Shown here one piece after another: positions 1 to 8,159 of a stretch of 64,000 bases of DNA. The DNA comes from MWDF01 sp964545975 (GTDB lineage: Bacteria > Bacillota > DTU025 > MWDF01): positions 10,756 to 74,755 of the forward strand of contig CAZJHY010000006.1 in the NCBI GenBank assembly GCA_964545975.1, read 5' to 3'. The position numbers and the translations under genes are program-made. Under the pieces are notes generated by a model. It was not told the DNA's origin and ran no database searches. It saw only the letters and a list, made by a program, of their open reading frames with translations. How positions within the stretch are numbered: position 1 is the stretch's first letter; every line of letters begins with the position of its first letter.

Positions 1-628
1 GGATTCATGAAAACCCATATCACGAATGCCATGCTAGGCTAACATCCCCAAGAGGCCTTAGCTGCTCATACATATACTTACAAGAATAGGGATCCGATAG
101 TAGGCTGTTTGACTATACCAGCTGCTGGCATAACTGGGACATAGTGCGATAAGATCCGCAAGCTCAAAAATGAAACGTAAGGGTGATGCAGCCCTTTTTG
201 CGAGGAAAGGTTCTTGGCACTATATTCAATTATGCATACTTCAATTATACTCAAACTAATAAACGACTAGACTTACTATTGACTCCAAGAATATGTTACA
301 GAGATAATGTTATTACTTTGCGCAGGAATCATGAATAATGTTGATTAGCTCGTGGTATACTGGCACAAAGATATAGTACGGACAAGGCAACAGAATGATA
401 GACCGATCGATAGCCAATAATGACCATCAATCGGCCTGTTATATTTTTATACCAAATTCATTGTAATGTTGGAAAAGTTGGAATAATGACAGCTCATTGA
501 GTTAATTAGATGTATATGCAAAACCGAATAAGGCACAGGTTGCTGATTTAAGTGATGAAGGAAACAAACTGCTTGGTCCAGGGGCGCAAAGTACCGGTGC
601 TGGTTCAGCCGTTAGGGGAGTGATAGGT
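1..628. other. Upstream region without a recognisable gene
   Basis: This stretch is visibly more AT-rich than the coding DNA that follows and I see no open frame in it with a ribosome site or recognisable product. It holds a promoter candidate at 279-308. The last part, about 540-620, leads into the peptide-transport operon. It may be the 5' untranslated region of that operon plus the far end of an upstream intergenic region; nothing in it looks like a tRNA or a known riboswitch. Confidence 0.5.
279..308 (+). promoter_or_regulatory. Candidate sigma70 promoter of the peptide ABC operon
   Basis: TTGACT at 279-284 and GATAAT at 303-308 are separated by 18 bases, a fair match to a housekeeping promoter. 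It would leave a leader of about 310 bases before the first gene, so a nearer promoter cannot be excluded. Confidence 0.35.
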
Positions 629-1624
629 TTGCCTGGCAGTCAGACTCTGTTAAGCATCAAAAACCTTAGGACATATTTTGACAGCTACGACGGCACTGTG
701 AAGGCCGTAGATGGTGTCGACTTCGAGGTGGGCAAGGAAGAGGTGCTGGGAATAGTTGGGGAGAGCGGCTGCGGGAAGAGCGTGACTGCCCTGTCAATTA
801 TGCAGCTTCTTCCAAGGCCAAAGGGGCGCATAGCAGGCGGAAGCATAATGTTTCAACCGGATGCGGGTAGTCCGGCAATTGATATTACCAGGCTCGACCC
901 GTTAGGACAGCAGATGAGATCGCTTCGCGGCAATGACATAGCAATGATTTTCCAGGAGCCGATGACCTCTCTGAATCCTGTATATACGGTCGGAAGACAA
1001 ATAATGGAAGCGGTGATGCTGCACCAAGGCGTGAACGTCAGGGAAGCGCGCGGCAGAGCAGTAGAGATGCTGGGGAAAGTCGGACTGCCCAACCCCGGAC
1101 GTCAAGTCGACACGTATCCGCACCAATTGAGCGGCGGAATGAGGCAGAGGGTCATGATCGCAATGGCCCTCAGCTGCAATCCCAAGCTTCTCATTGCTGA
1201 TGAGCCGACTACAGCGCTCGACGTTACGATACAGGCCAAGATATTGGACCTTATGCTCTCCTTGCAGGATGAGTTTCATATGGCGATCATGATAATCACG
1301 CATGATTTGGGCGTTATTGCTGAAATCACACACCGAGTCGCCGTAATGTACCTAGGCAGGATTGTGGAGCAGGCAGATGTAGAGACACTTTTCAAAGACC
1401 CGAGGCACCCCTACACTACAGGGTTGCTTAAGTCCATACCGATTCTTGGCTCCCGAAAGCAGAAACTAATGCCGATAAAAGGCACGGTCCCCGACCTGCT
1501 TTCGATACCGGTTGGGTGCGCATTCAGGCCCAGGTGCGACAGAGCGATGGACGTTTGCAGGCAGATGCCCGAGCTCAAGGAGATCGGGATTGGACACGAA
1601 GTGAGGTGCTGGCTGTATGAGTAA
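629..1624 (+). CDS. Peptide ABC transporter ATP-binding protein, DppD/OppD family
   Basis: One of the two ATPase subunits that power uptake of di- or oligopeptides through the membrane complex encoded downstream. The protein (331 residues) has Walker A GESGCGKS near residues 44-51, the signature LSGGMRQRV, Walker B LLIADEPTTALD, and the C-terminal oligopeptide-transporter extension with the cysteine pattern CAFRPRCDRAMDVC. The frame is open from a GTG at 620, but that GTG lies on the ribosome site; AGGGGAG at 614-620 is eight bases ahead of the TTG at 629, which I take as the start. It overlaps the next gene by eight bases, so the two ATPases are translationally coupled. DppD and OppD cannot be told apart from sequence alone. 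Confidence 0.93.
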   Translation: MPGSQTLLSIKNLRTYFDSYDGTVKAVDGVDFEVGKEEVLGIVGESGCGKSVTALSIMQLLPRPKGRIAGGSIMFQPDAGSPAIDITRLDPLGQQMRSLRGNDIAMIFQEPMTSLNPVYTVGRQIMEAVMLHQGVNVREARGRAVEMLGKVGLPNPGRQVDTYPHQLSGGMRQRVMIAMALSCNPKLLIADEPTTALDVTIQAKILDLMLSLQDEFHMAIMIITHDLGVIAEITHRVAVMYLGRIVEQADVETLFKDPRHPYTTGLLKSIPILGSRKQKLMPIKGTVPDLLSIPVGCAFRPRCDRAMDVCRQMPELKEIGIGHEVRCWLYE

Positions 1625-2693
1625 TGTGAACAGCGCCATTAGCACGGAAAGTAAGGTCCTACTCGAGGTGAAGGGCCTTAAGAAGCACTTCCCGATACAA
1701 AAAGGCCTGATGAGCAAGACGGTAGGATGGATAAAGGCCGTCGACGGAATAGACTTCCACATCAAAAAAGGCGAAACTCTGGGTCTTGTAGGTGAAAGCG
1801 GCTGCGGTAAGACGACAGCAGGAAGGTGCATACTGAAGCTGATTGAACCGACTGCAGGGCAGATAAACTACAGCTCAGATGACGGCCCGGTTGACCTTGC
1901 CAGGCTGAACAGGGCGGGGATGAAGGCTTACAGGAACCAGATGCAGATAGTCTTCCAGGACCCGTTCTCCTCTTTGAATCCGAGGATGTCCGTTGAGGAC
2001 ATCGTTACCGAGTCTATGGTGATCCATGGATATGGCGACAAGGCAAAGAGAAGAGAAAGATGCGTGGAGATACTTGACGCTGTCGGCCTTAGCCAGTCAT
2101 ACATCAGCAGATATCCTCACGAGTTCTCAGGTGGGCAGAGGCAGAGGATAGGACTGGCCAGGGCGTTAGCGCTTAATCCAAGGCTGGTGGTGTGCGACGA
2201 GCCGGTTAGCGCTTTGGATGTCTCAATACAAGCCCAGGTAATTACGCTTTTCGAGGAGCTTCAGGAGAAGCTTGGGCTTACTTACCTATTCATTGCCCAC
2301 GATCTAAGCGTAGTAGAGCATATAAGCGACAGGGTTGCCGTCATGTACCTGGGCGTTATAGTCGAAATGGCTGCATCCGAGAAGCTGTACTCCAGTCCCA
2401 GGCATCCTTACACGGAGGCCCTGATGTCGGCAGTTCCGATTGCCGACCCGAGGCTGAAGAGGAAAAGGATCATCCTTGAGGGGGATCTCCCCGACCCTTC
2501 ATCTCCACCGAAGGGCTGCCCCTTCAGCACAAGATGTCAGTACGCAGAGGAGATCTGCATAGAGACTAAGCCTGAACTTGTAGCAAGGCCGGACGACCCT
2601 GAACACTTCGTAGCTTGCCATTTGGCAGATAAGCTCGACCTAAAAGGCGTGTTCGAATCAGCAGAGGCATTCCAGAGAATCAGAAAGAGATAA
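1617..2693 (+). CDS. Peptide ABC transporter ATP-binding protein, DppF/OppF family
   Basis: The second ATPase of the peptide importer; it pairs with the preceding protein to form the nucleotide-binding heterodimer. Walker A is GESGCGKTT, followed by the Q-loop VFQDPFSSLNPRMSV that is characteristic of the OppF/DppF branch, the signature FSGGQRQRIGLARALA, Walker B LVVCDEPVSALD and the H-loop IAHDL. The C-terminal extension with three conserved cysteines (GCPFSTRC and later C residues) is complete. Length (358 residues) is somewhat above the usual 320-340 because of a C-terminal tail after the cysteine region. It starts inside the end of the upstream gene and is followed 44 bases later by the binding protein. 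Confidence 0.93.
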   Translation: MSNVNSAISTESKVLLEVKGLKKHFPIQKGLMSKTVGWIKAVDGIDFHIKKGETLGLVGESGCGKTTAGRCILKLIEPTAGQINYSSDDGPVDLARLNRAGMKAYRNQMQIVFQDPFSSLNPRMSVEDIVTESMVIHGYGDKAKRRERCVEILDAVGLSQSYISRYPHEFSGGQRQRIGLARALALNPRLVVCDEPVSALDVSIQAQVITLFEELQEKLGLTYLFIAHDLSVVEHISDRVAVMYLGVIVEMAASEKLYSSPRHPYTEALMSAVPIADPRLKRKRIILEGDLPDPSSPPKGCPFSTRCQYAEEICIETKPELVARPDDPEHFVACHLADKLDLKGVFESAEAFQRIRKR

Positions 2694-2737
2694 GAAGCAG
2701 CTGAGGAAGACTGCAAAACAAAAGGAGGCGGACTGTA

Positions 2738-4249
2738 TTGAAGAAGATGTTCCTTGTAGCGCTAGTGCTGATGGCATTCATGCTTGCCAGCCTAGCCGGT
2801 GCCCAGACTCCTGTCACAATCGTCGTAGCGCAGGGCGCCGACATCACCTCCATCGACCCTCATACGCAGAACGACCAGCCCACCTCAAGGGTAAGGGCAC
2901 AGATTTACGACACGCTCATCCGCGTGGACGAAAAGCTGCAGCTACAACCCAGCCTAGCAACAAGCTGGAAGCAGATCGATTCACTCACTTGGGAGTTCAA
3001 GCTCAGGGCGAATGTCAAGTTCCATAATGGAGAGACCCTGGCTGCCTCAGACGTGAAGTTCTCGCTTGAAAGACTGGCGAATCCTGCAACAAAGGCTGCT
3101 GGAGCTTTCATAGTGGGTTTCCTTGACAAGGTAGAGGTTATCGACAACCTAACATTCCGCATAAAGAGCAAGTACCCCTTTGCCCCACTGCTTTCCCACC
3201 TTGGGCATACTGTTTGCAGCATACTTAACGAGAAGGCCGTGAAGGCAGCTGGTCCTAACTATGGCACGCAGACTGCAGTCGGCACCGGTCCCTTCAAGTT
3301 CGTAAGCTGGTCAGTAGGCTCGCATGTCACCCTCGACAGATTCGAAGACCATTGGCGCGGACCCGCGAAGGTGGGCAGGGTGATGTTCCGTGCAATCCCT
3401 GAGGGCACTGTGCGTGCAATCGAGCTTGAAGCAGGCGGCGTGGATATTGTGTACGCAGTCGAACCGGTCGACGAAGCAAGGCTCTCCAAGAACAAGAGCA
3501 TACTGCTTCCCAAGACGCCCACCATGTCGACCTCCTACATCGGCTTCAACTGCAACAAGGCCCCCTTCAACAATGTATTGGTAAGACAGGCGATTAACCA
3601 TGCGATTAACGTTGATGCTGTAGTTAAGACAGTCTATACCGGGCAGGCAACCAAGGCCAACGGACCCATATCAAGCCTTGTGTGGGGCTACAATCCCAAC
3701 CTGAAGGGCTACCCCTACAATCCGACAATGGCAAAGGACCTGCTTACCAAGGCGGGTTATGCCAATGGATTCAAGACGACAATATGGACCAATGACAACC
3801 CCCTCAGGATGCAGATTGCCGAGATGGTCCAGTCAGACCTCGCGAAGATTGGTGTCCAGGTAAGCATACAGGTATTGCCATGGGCGACATATCTTGAGGA
3901 TACGGCTGCGGGCAAGCATGACATGTTCATACTTGGCTGGGTATCAGTCACAGGAGATGCCGACTATGGGCTGTATGCCCTTTTCCACTCGTCAATGCAC
4001 GGCAACGCCGGCAACAGGACCTTCTATACGAGCAAGAAGGTAGACGAGCTGCTGGATCTTGGCCGTACGTCAGGCGATCCGCAGAAGCGCCTTGCTGCAT
4101 ATTACGAGGCACAGCAGATCATAGCCGACGATGCCCCCTGGCTATTCCTGATCGTAACGGAGGAAGTGACCGGCATGAGGAGCAACATCTCTGGTTTCGT
4201 TCCTCATCCTGCAGGTCATCATTGGCTGTATCCTGTTACAAAGAACTAA
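2738..4249 (+). CDS. Peptide ABC transporter substrate-binding protein (SBP_bac_5 family)
   Basis: Periplasmic receptor that binds peptides and delivers them to the permease pair. A strong ribosome site, AAAGGAGG, precedes a TTG start at 2738. Residues 1-22 form a signal peptide ending in LAGA with no lipobox cysteine, so the mature protein should be soluble and exported, which fits a diderm cell. The mature part begins with the family pattern around DITSIDPHTQND and continues with the usual LATSWKQID and VKFSLERL segments, and a C-terminal lobe with WVSVTGDADYGLYALF. Length of 503 residues is normal for DppA/OppA. The permeases follow after an intercistronic hairpin. Substrate could be dipeptides, oligopeptides or, as in some family members, nickel or a sugar; peptides are most likely. 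Confidence 0.92.
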   Translation: MKKMFLVALVLMAFMLASLAGAQTPVTIVVAQGADITSIDPHTQNDQPTSRVRAQIYDTLIRVDEKLQLQPSLATSWKQIDSLTWEFKLRANVKFHNGETLAASDVKFSLERLANPATKAAGAFIVGFLDKVEVIDNLTFRIKSKYPFAPLLSHLGHTVCSILNEKAVKAAGPNYGTQTAVGTGPFKFVSWSVGSHVTLDRFEDHWRGPAKVGRVMFRAIPEGTVRAIELEAGGVDIVYAVEPVDEARLSKNKSILLPKTPTMSTSYIGFNCNKAPFNNVLVRQAINHAINVDAVVKTVYTGQATKANGPISSLVWGYNPNLKGYPYNPTMAKDLLTKAGYANGFKTTIWTNDNPLRMQIAEMVQSDLAKIGVQVSIQVLPWATYLEDTAAGKHDMFILGWVSVTGDADYGLYALFHSSMHGNAGNRTFYTSKKVDELLDLGRTSGDPQKRLAAYYEAQQIIADDAPWLFLIVTEEVTGMRSNISGFVPHPAGHHWLYPVTKN

Positions 4250-4258
4250 CCAGCAAAT

Positions 4259-4290
4259 GGGTGGATGGGGCTTCATTGCCCCGTCCACCC
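4259..4290 (+). terminator. Strong intercistronic stem-loop between binding protein and permeases
   Basis: GGGTGGATGGGGC (4259-4271) pairs with GCCCCGTCCACCC (4278-4290) over 13 base pairs with a single G-U pair and a six-base loop. No T-run follows, so it is better read as an attenuator or a 3' RNA-stabilising structure that leaves more binding-protein mRNA than permease mRNA. It also argues against translation of the permease starting as far upstream as 4265. Confidence 0.75.
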
Positions 4291-4324
4291 GTTCTTCCAT
4301 CTCATGGTGTGGCCGGAGAGGCGG

Positions 4325-5260
4325 ATGTCTATGTGGAGTTACATAGGTAAAAGGTTGATAATGCTAATCCCCGTGCTGATAGGCATATCGTTATTCGTTT
4401 TCCTAATCATGCACATGACACCAGGGGATCCGGCGATGCTTATGCTCGGGGAGTCCGCTCCGCTTGAGGAATTGGAGAATCTGAGGAGAGAGCTGGGTTT
4501 GAACGAGCCACTGCCGGTGCAGTACTTCAATTGGCTGCAAAGAGCGCTTAGTTTGGACCTAGGGAGGTCGCTAAGGACGCGAAGACTCGTAATTGATGAG
4601 ATAAAAGACAGGCTACCAGCAACGCTGGAACTTGCCCTTGCCGCAACCCTTCTTTCGGTTGCTGTTGGCGTGCCTATAGGCGTGATAAGCGCCACTAAGC
4701 CCAATTCACCGATTGACAATGTCAGTATGATAAGCGCACTGGCTTTTGTTGGCATGCCGGTCTTTTGGCAAGGCATCATGCTGATACTGATCTTCTCAGT
4801 GAATCTGAACTGGCTCCCATCCTCTGGGCGGCTAGGAGGTCTGAAATACCTGATCTTGCCTGCATTTACATTGGGCACGGCCTCTATGGCAAGCATAGCG
4901 AGACAAACCCGATCGGCAGTGCTTGATGTGATCAGGCAGGACTATATAAGGACTGCAAGGTCCAAAGGACTGGCAGAGCGAAAGGTGATCATTGGGCATG
5001 CGCTAAGAAATGCCCTCATACCTGTTGTGACCATCATTGGTCTTCAACTGGGTGCATTGATGTCAGGTGCAGTCATCACGGAAACGATCTTTGCATGGCC
5101 AGGTATAGGAAGGCTGGTAGTCGATGCGATCAGGAACAAGGATTTTCCCGTAATACAGGGCACAATCATGGCTTTCGCCATGCTTTATGCAGTTATTAAC
5201 CTAGTCGTCGATATCCTATACGCCTTCCTTGATCCAAGGCTAAGGTCGAAGTACAGATAG
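4325..5260 (+). CDS. Peptide ABC transporter permease, DppB/OppB family
   Basis: First membrane-spanning subunit of the peptide importer. Translation most likely begins at ATG 4325 or 4331 (MSMWSYIGKRLIML), behind GGAGAG at 4315-4320; an in-frame ATG at 4265 lies inside the intercistronic hairpin and codes for an atypical leader. The protein begins with the TM segment typical of DppB, then HMTPGDPAMLMLGE, and ends with the conserved coupling region (RSAVLDVIRQDYIRTARSKG) that docks onto the ATPases, followed by ALRNALIPVVTIIG. About six transmembrane helices are visible. It is followed 15 bases later by the partner permease. Confidence 0.92.
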   Translation: MSMWSYIGKRLIMLIPVLIGISLFVFLIMHMTPGDPAMLMLGESAPLEELENLRRELGLNEPLPVQYFNWLQRALSLDLGRSLRTRRLVIDEIKDRLPATLELALAATLLSVAVGVPIGVISATKPNSPIDNVSMISALAFVGMPVFWQGIMLILIFSVNLNWLPSSGRLGGLKYLILPAFTLGTASMASIARQTRSAVLDVIRQDYIRTARSKGLAERKVIIGHALRNALIPVVTIIGLQLGALMSGAVITETIFAWPGIGRLVVDAIRNKDFPVIQGTIMAFAMLYAVINLVVDILYAFLDPRLRSKYR

Positions 5261-5275
5261 AAAGGGGGAAGTGTT

Positions 5276-6139
5276 ATGGCCGAGGAAATGAAGGTCTTAA
5301 GTGCAAGGCAGAAGCTGCTTAAAAGAATGCTCCAGAACCGCAAGGCGGTATTCGGAGCTGTGGTTCTTGTGGTCATAATAATCAGTGCCATATCTGCCCC
5401 CCTGTTAACGAGGTTCAATCCCAACGAGCAGGATCTGGACAACAGGCTGCTTCCTCCCAGCTGGACGAACCTCCTGGGCACAGACAACTTCGGGAGGGAC
5501 GTTTTTACCAGGATACTATACGGAGGAAGGATATCGCTTCAGATAGGGCTGATCTCTGTGGGAATCGGCGTTTTGTTTGGGTGCCTCATTGGTCTGTTAG
5601 GAGGGTTCTATGGCGGTATCATTGATGGCATCCTGATGAGGTTCGTGGATATCCTCCTGGCTCTTCCCGGCTTCCTTCTGGCATTATCGATAGTTGCCGC
5701 TCTGGGGCCGAATCTTCAGAATGTGATGATTGCGGTAGGCATCTCAAATATACCGAGGTTCGCAAGGATAATGAGGGCCTCAGTAATGCAGACCAGGGAG
5801 TTGGACTATGTTACAGCTGCCCTTGCAGCAGGAGCTTCGGATTTCAGAATCCTTTTCAAGCACGTGATGCCCAACTCGATTAATCCTGTGATAGTTCAGG
5901 CTAGCTTGGGATTGGCAACTGCGATACTGGCGGCTTCCGGCCTTAGTTTCCTGGGGATGGGAGCCCAGCCACCTACACCCGAGTGGGGAAGCATGATCGC
6001 CCAAGCTAGGCCTTTCATAAGGCTTGCGCATTGGATAGTCACTTTCCCTGGGCTAGCCATTGTGGTGACTGTCCTTGCCCTGAATCTGGTAGGAGACGGT
6101 TTAAGGGATATTTTCGACCCGAGGCTTAAGGATAACTAA
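5276..6139 (+). CDS. Peptide ABC transporter permease, DppC/OppC family
   Basis: Second membrane subunit of the peptide importer. The N-terminal cytoplasmic segment (KLLKRMLQNRKAVFGAVVL) and the periplasmic loop ending in LLGTDNFGRDVFTRILYGGRISL are signatures of the DppC/OppC branch. The ATPase-coupling EAA-like loop is TRELDYVTAALAAGASDFRILFKHVMP. The C terminus GDGLRDIFDPRLK is the usual family ending. The gene starts at ATG 5276 behind AAAGGGGGAAG. It closes the five-gene operon; a small hairpin follows at 6163-6183. Confidence 0.93.
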   Translation: MAEEMKVLSARQKLLKRMLQNRKAVFGAVVLVVIIISAISAPLLTRFNPNEQDLDNRLLPPSWTNLLGTDNFGRDVFTRILYGGRISLQIGLISVGIGVLFGCLIGLLGGFYGGIIDGILMRFVDILLALPGFLLALSIVAALGPNLQNVMIAVGISNIPRFARIMRASVMQTRELDYVTAALAAGASDFRILFKHVMPNSINPVIVQASLGLATAILAASGLSFLGMGAQPPTPEWGSMIAQARPFIRLAHWIVTFPGLAIVVTVLALNLVGDGLRDIFDPRLKDN

Positions 6140-6162
6140 GGCAGATATATCCCAGGTGTTCA

Positions 6163-6183
6163 CATAAGGTCATTTGCCTTATG
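6163..6183 (+). terminator. Hairpin after the peptide importer operon
   Basis: CATAAGG (6163-6169) pairs with CCTTATG (6177-6183) around a seven-base loop, and outer bases GCAGA and TCTGC can extend the structure. There is no T-run, so termination activity is uncertain, but it lies where the operon should end. Confidence 0.4.
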
Positions 6184-6189
6184 GGTCTG

Positions 6190-6662
6190 CATCAAGGAGC
6201 TCTCCTGCAGCTCTTTGACAGAGGAATTCCATGAACAACAATGATTTCTCCAAGGGGAGCATGGTTGGCAGTCCGGCAGCTGCTTTGCAAGTCAGCTGAC
6301 GGACTGTCTCAGTTCTCCTCAATGGAGCGTATTGGCGCGCAATTCCTTCATGCCTCCCAGGTATTAACCCTGCGAAATGACAGCACTTCATGCTGGTAGC
6401 AGATAGGAGGTTCATATCTGATGTGGCAGCGCGCTTAGGTTCTGAAGCGCATCGAGATGCAAAGCAGGAGCTATGCCTTTTTGGGGGCATCGACGGCTTT
6501 ACAGACAGGCCTAAGTAGCGTTGTTGCATCTTATCCTGTTTCATTCCTCCCGAAATGTCGGGGAACAACCCCGTTTCGACAGGAGTTAATGAAGTGGGGA
6601 CAGAACTAACTGAATTATCGTCGTGGAGCCAGGGAGCAGAATCCTTCGTTTGGAGGTGAACC
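6190..6662. other. Long intergenic stretch with one clear hairpin, no supported gene
   Basis: About 470 bases between the peptide importer and the serpin gene. A minus-strand frame is open through part of it, but its translation is rich in Cys, Met, Arg and Ser, lacks a good ribosome site and resembles nothing I know. A compact hairpin lies at 6551-6578 (CGAAA, bulge TGT, CGGGG, loop AACAA, CCCCG, TTTCG). It may be a long 5' leader of the serpin gene, an RNA gene, or decayed sequence; I cannot decide. Confidence 0.35.
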
Positions 6663-7874
6663 ATGGTATATCGCAGATTGTCTTTCGTAGCCTCGGTAGC
6701 CCTTCTTCTTATTCCTCTGGTATTCGCAATGCCAGCGTCTTCGGCAGTGAAGGTGGGCTACGAAATCACCGGCAGCAACAATGCATTCGCCTTCGACCTG
6801 TACGAGCAGATAGCAGTCAACCCGGGCAACCTTTTCCTGTCCCCTTACAGCATCTCTTCCGCACTTGCCATGGCCTTTGCCGGCGCAAGGGGCAATACCG
6901 AGTCCCAGATGGCAAAGGTCATGCGCTACGAGCTTCCTCAAGAGGTGCTGCATAAGGCCTTCGGACAGATCAACGGAGTTCTGAACAAGCCGAGCAAGGA
7001 TTACCGCCTGTCTGTGGCAAATGCCCTCTGGAGCCAGGTGGGCCTCGACTTCAAGAAAGGATACCTTGAGACAGTGCAGGCCGGATATGGCCCTGGGCTT
7101 AAGCTTGTCGATTTCGCGGGCAGGACTGAGGAGGCAAGGCTCGCAATCAACAAATGGGTCGAGGAGAATACCGAGAACAAGATAATCGAGCTAATCAAGC
7201 CCGGCGTGCTTGATCCCCTTACAAGGCTTGTACTCACCAACGCTATCTACTTCAAAGGGCAGTGGGACCAGCAATTCAAGAAGGAGCTTACGAAGGATGC
7301 CGACTTCATCCTGCCGAACAGGCAGAAGGTTAAGGTTCCCTTCATGAGCCAGCAGGGAAGCTTCAGCTACGCAGAGGATGATGGATTGCAGGCGCTTGAG
7401 CTTCCTTATGCCGGGGGCGACTTGTCCATGCTCATACTGCTTCCGGGCTCAGCTTCAGACAACCTTGAGTTCGAGCGGAATCTTGACTACGCCATGTTCA
7501 CGAGAATAATCGAGAAGATGCGCAAAGAGACCGTCAATGTCAGCTTGCCGAAATTCAAATTTGAAGCTGAGCTGGGCCTAGGAGGGACTCTGCAGCGCAT
7601 GGGCATGACTGATGCGTTCAGCGAATACCTGGCCGACTTCTCGGGCATATCGGACACATTCCTCTACATTACTGCCGTGATTCATAAGGCTTTCATCGAG
7701 GTCAACGAGGAGGGCAGCGAGGCTGCAGCAGCTACTGCGGTCGTCATGGGGACAAAGTCCATAGGTCCGGAACCGAAGCGCTTTATCGCGGACAGGCCAT
7801 TTTTCTTTGCTATTAGGGACCTCAGGACCGGATCCATCCTTTTTATGGGCAGGGTTCAGGACCCGAGGGCATAA
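6663..7874 (+). CDS. Exported serpin (serine protease inhibitor)
   Basis: A member of the serpin superfamily, which traps serine or cysteine proteases by a suicide mechanism. The ATG at 6663 follows TTGGAGGTGAACC. Residues 1-28 are a signal peptide ending in MPASSA, so the inhibitor acts in the periplasm or outside. The mature protein shows NLFLSPYSISSALAMAFAGARG, the NAIYFKGQW shutter segment and, near the C terminus, the inhibitory hinge EEGSEAAAATAV followed by the reactive loop and FIADRPFFFAIRD. Counting from the hinge, and by the SIGPEPK segment that mirrors SIPPEVK of human antitrypsin, the scissile bond would be Lys365-Ser366, predicting inhibition of a trypsin-like protease. Length (403) is normal. 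It stands alone between hairpins and is probably monocistronic. Confidence 0.95.
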   Translation: MVYRRLSFVASVALLLIPLVFAMPASSAVKVGYEITGSNNAFAFDLYEQIAVNPGNLFLSPYSISSALAMAFAGARGNTESQMAKVMRYELPQEVLHKAFGQINGVLNKPSKDYRLSVANALWSQVGLDFKKGYLETVQAGYGPGLKLVDFAGRTEEARLAINKWVEENTENKIIELIKPGVLDPLTRLVLTNAIYFKGQWDQQFKKELTKDADFILPNRQKVKVPFMSQQGSFSYAEDDGLQALELPYAGGDLSMLILLPGSASDNLEFERNLDYAMFTRIIEKMRKETVNVSLPKFKFEAELGLGGTLQRMGMTDAFSEYLADFSGISDTFLYITAVIHKAFIEVNEEGSEAAAATAVVMGTKSIGPEPKRFIADRPFFFAIRDLRTGSILFMGRVQDPRA

Positions 7875-7917
7875 CCTGCAACAGCCAAGCCTCCGAAACA
7901 TCGAATGTCCAATAACC

Positions 7918-7952
7918 ATGCCTGGCTGTGGATAGCCAGGCATTTCTATCTT
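7918..7952 (+). terminator. Intrinsic terminator of the serpin gene
   Basis: ATGCCTGGCT (7918-7927) and AGCCAGGCAT (7934-7943) form a perfect ten-pair stem around GTGGAT, followed by TTCTATCTT. Confidence 0.75.
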
Positions 7953-8084
7953 ACAAGCTCTTCTCCTGTGTGAAAAATGCAACTTCTCCAACAACCTGGA
8001 GAGAGCAGTAACTATTTGGGAGAAATGCCGCAATCATCGAAGGATTGCTCAGGTTCAGGGAGAATAATAAGTCGTAGCAGGCAG

Positions 8085-8108
8085 GTTCTCTTCCTTGAGG
8101 AGGAGAAC
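8085..8108 (+). promoter_or_regulatory. Leader hairpin upstream of the ABC exporter
   Basis: GTTCTCTTCC (8085-8094) and GGAGGAGAAC (8099-8108) pair over ten bases with one G-U around TTGA. It lies about 50 bases ahead of the exporter start. The stem contains GGAGGAG, a ribosome-site-like sequence that is thereby hidden, though it is too far from the start to be the gene's own site. Function unknown. Confidence 0.4.
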
Positions 8109-8159
8109 TTCTCATGATTTCAGGCTAAAGGAAAGGGACATGTCAGTCCCGCCTGGGAG

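Noticed and set aside
4265..4324. Earlier ATG for the DppB-type permease
   Set aside because: The codons fall in the stem of the intercistronic hairpin and code for an atypical leader; ATG 4325 or 4331 fits the family start.
6179..6664. Possible 161-codon minus-strand gene between the peptide importer and the serpin
   Set aside because: No ribosome site, odd composition (Cys, Met, Arg, Ser) and no recognisable motif; reported only as unexplained intergenic DNA.
8135..8150. Short inverted repeat GGGAC/GTCCC before the ABC exporter gene
   Set aside because: Five-base arms with a six-base spacer are expected by chance; the stronger hairpin at 8085-8108 is reported instead.
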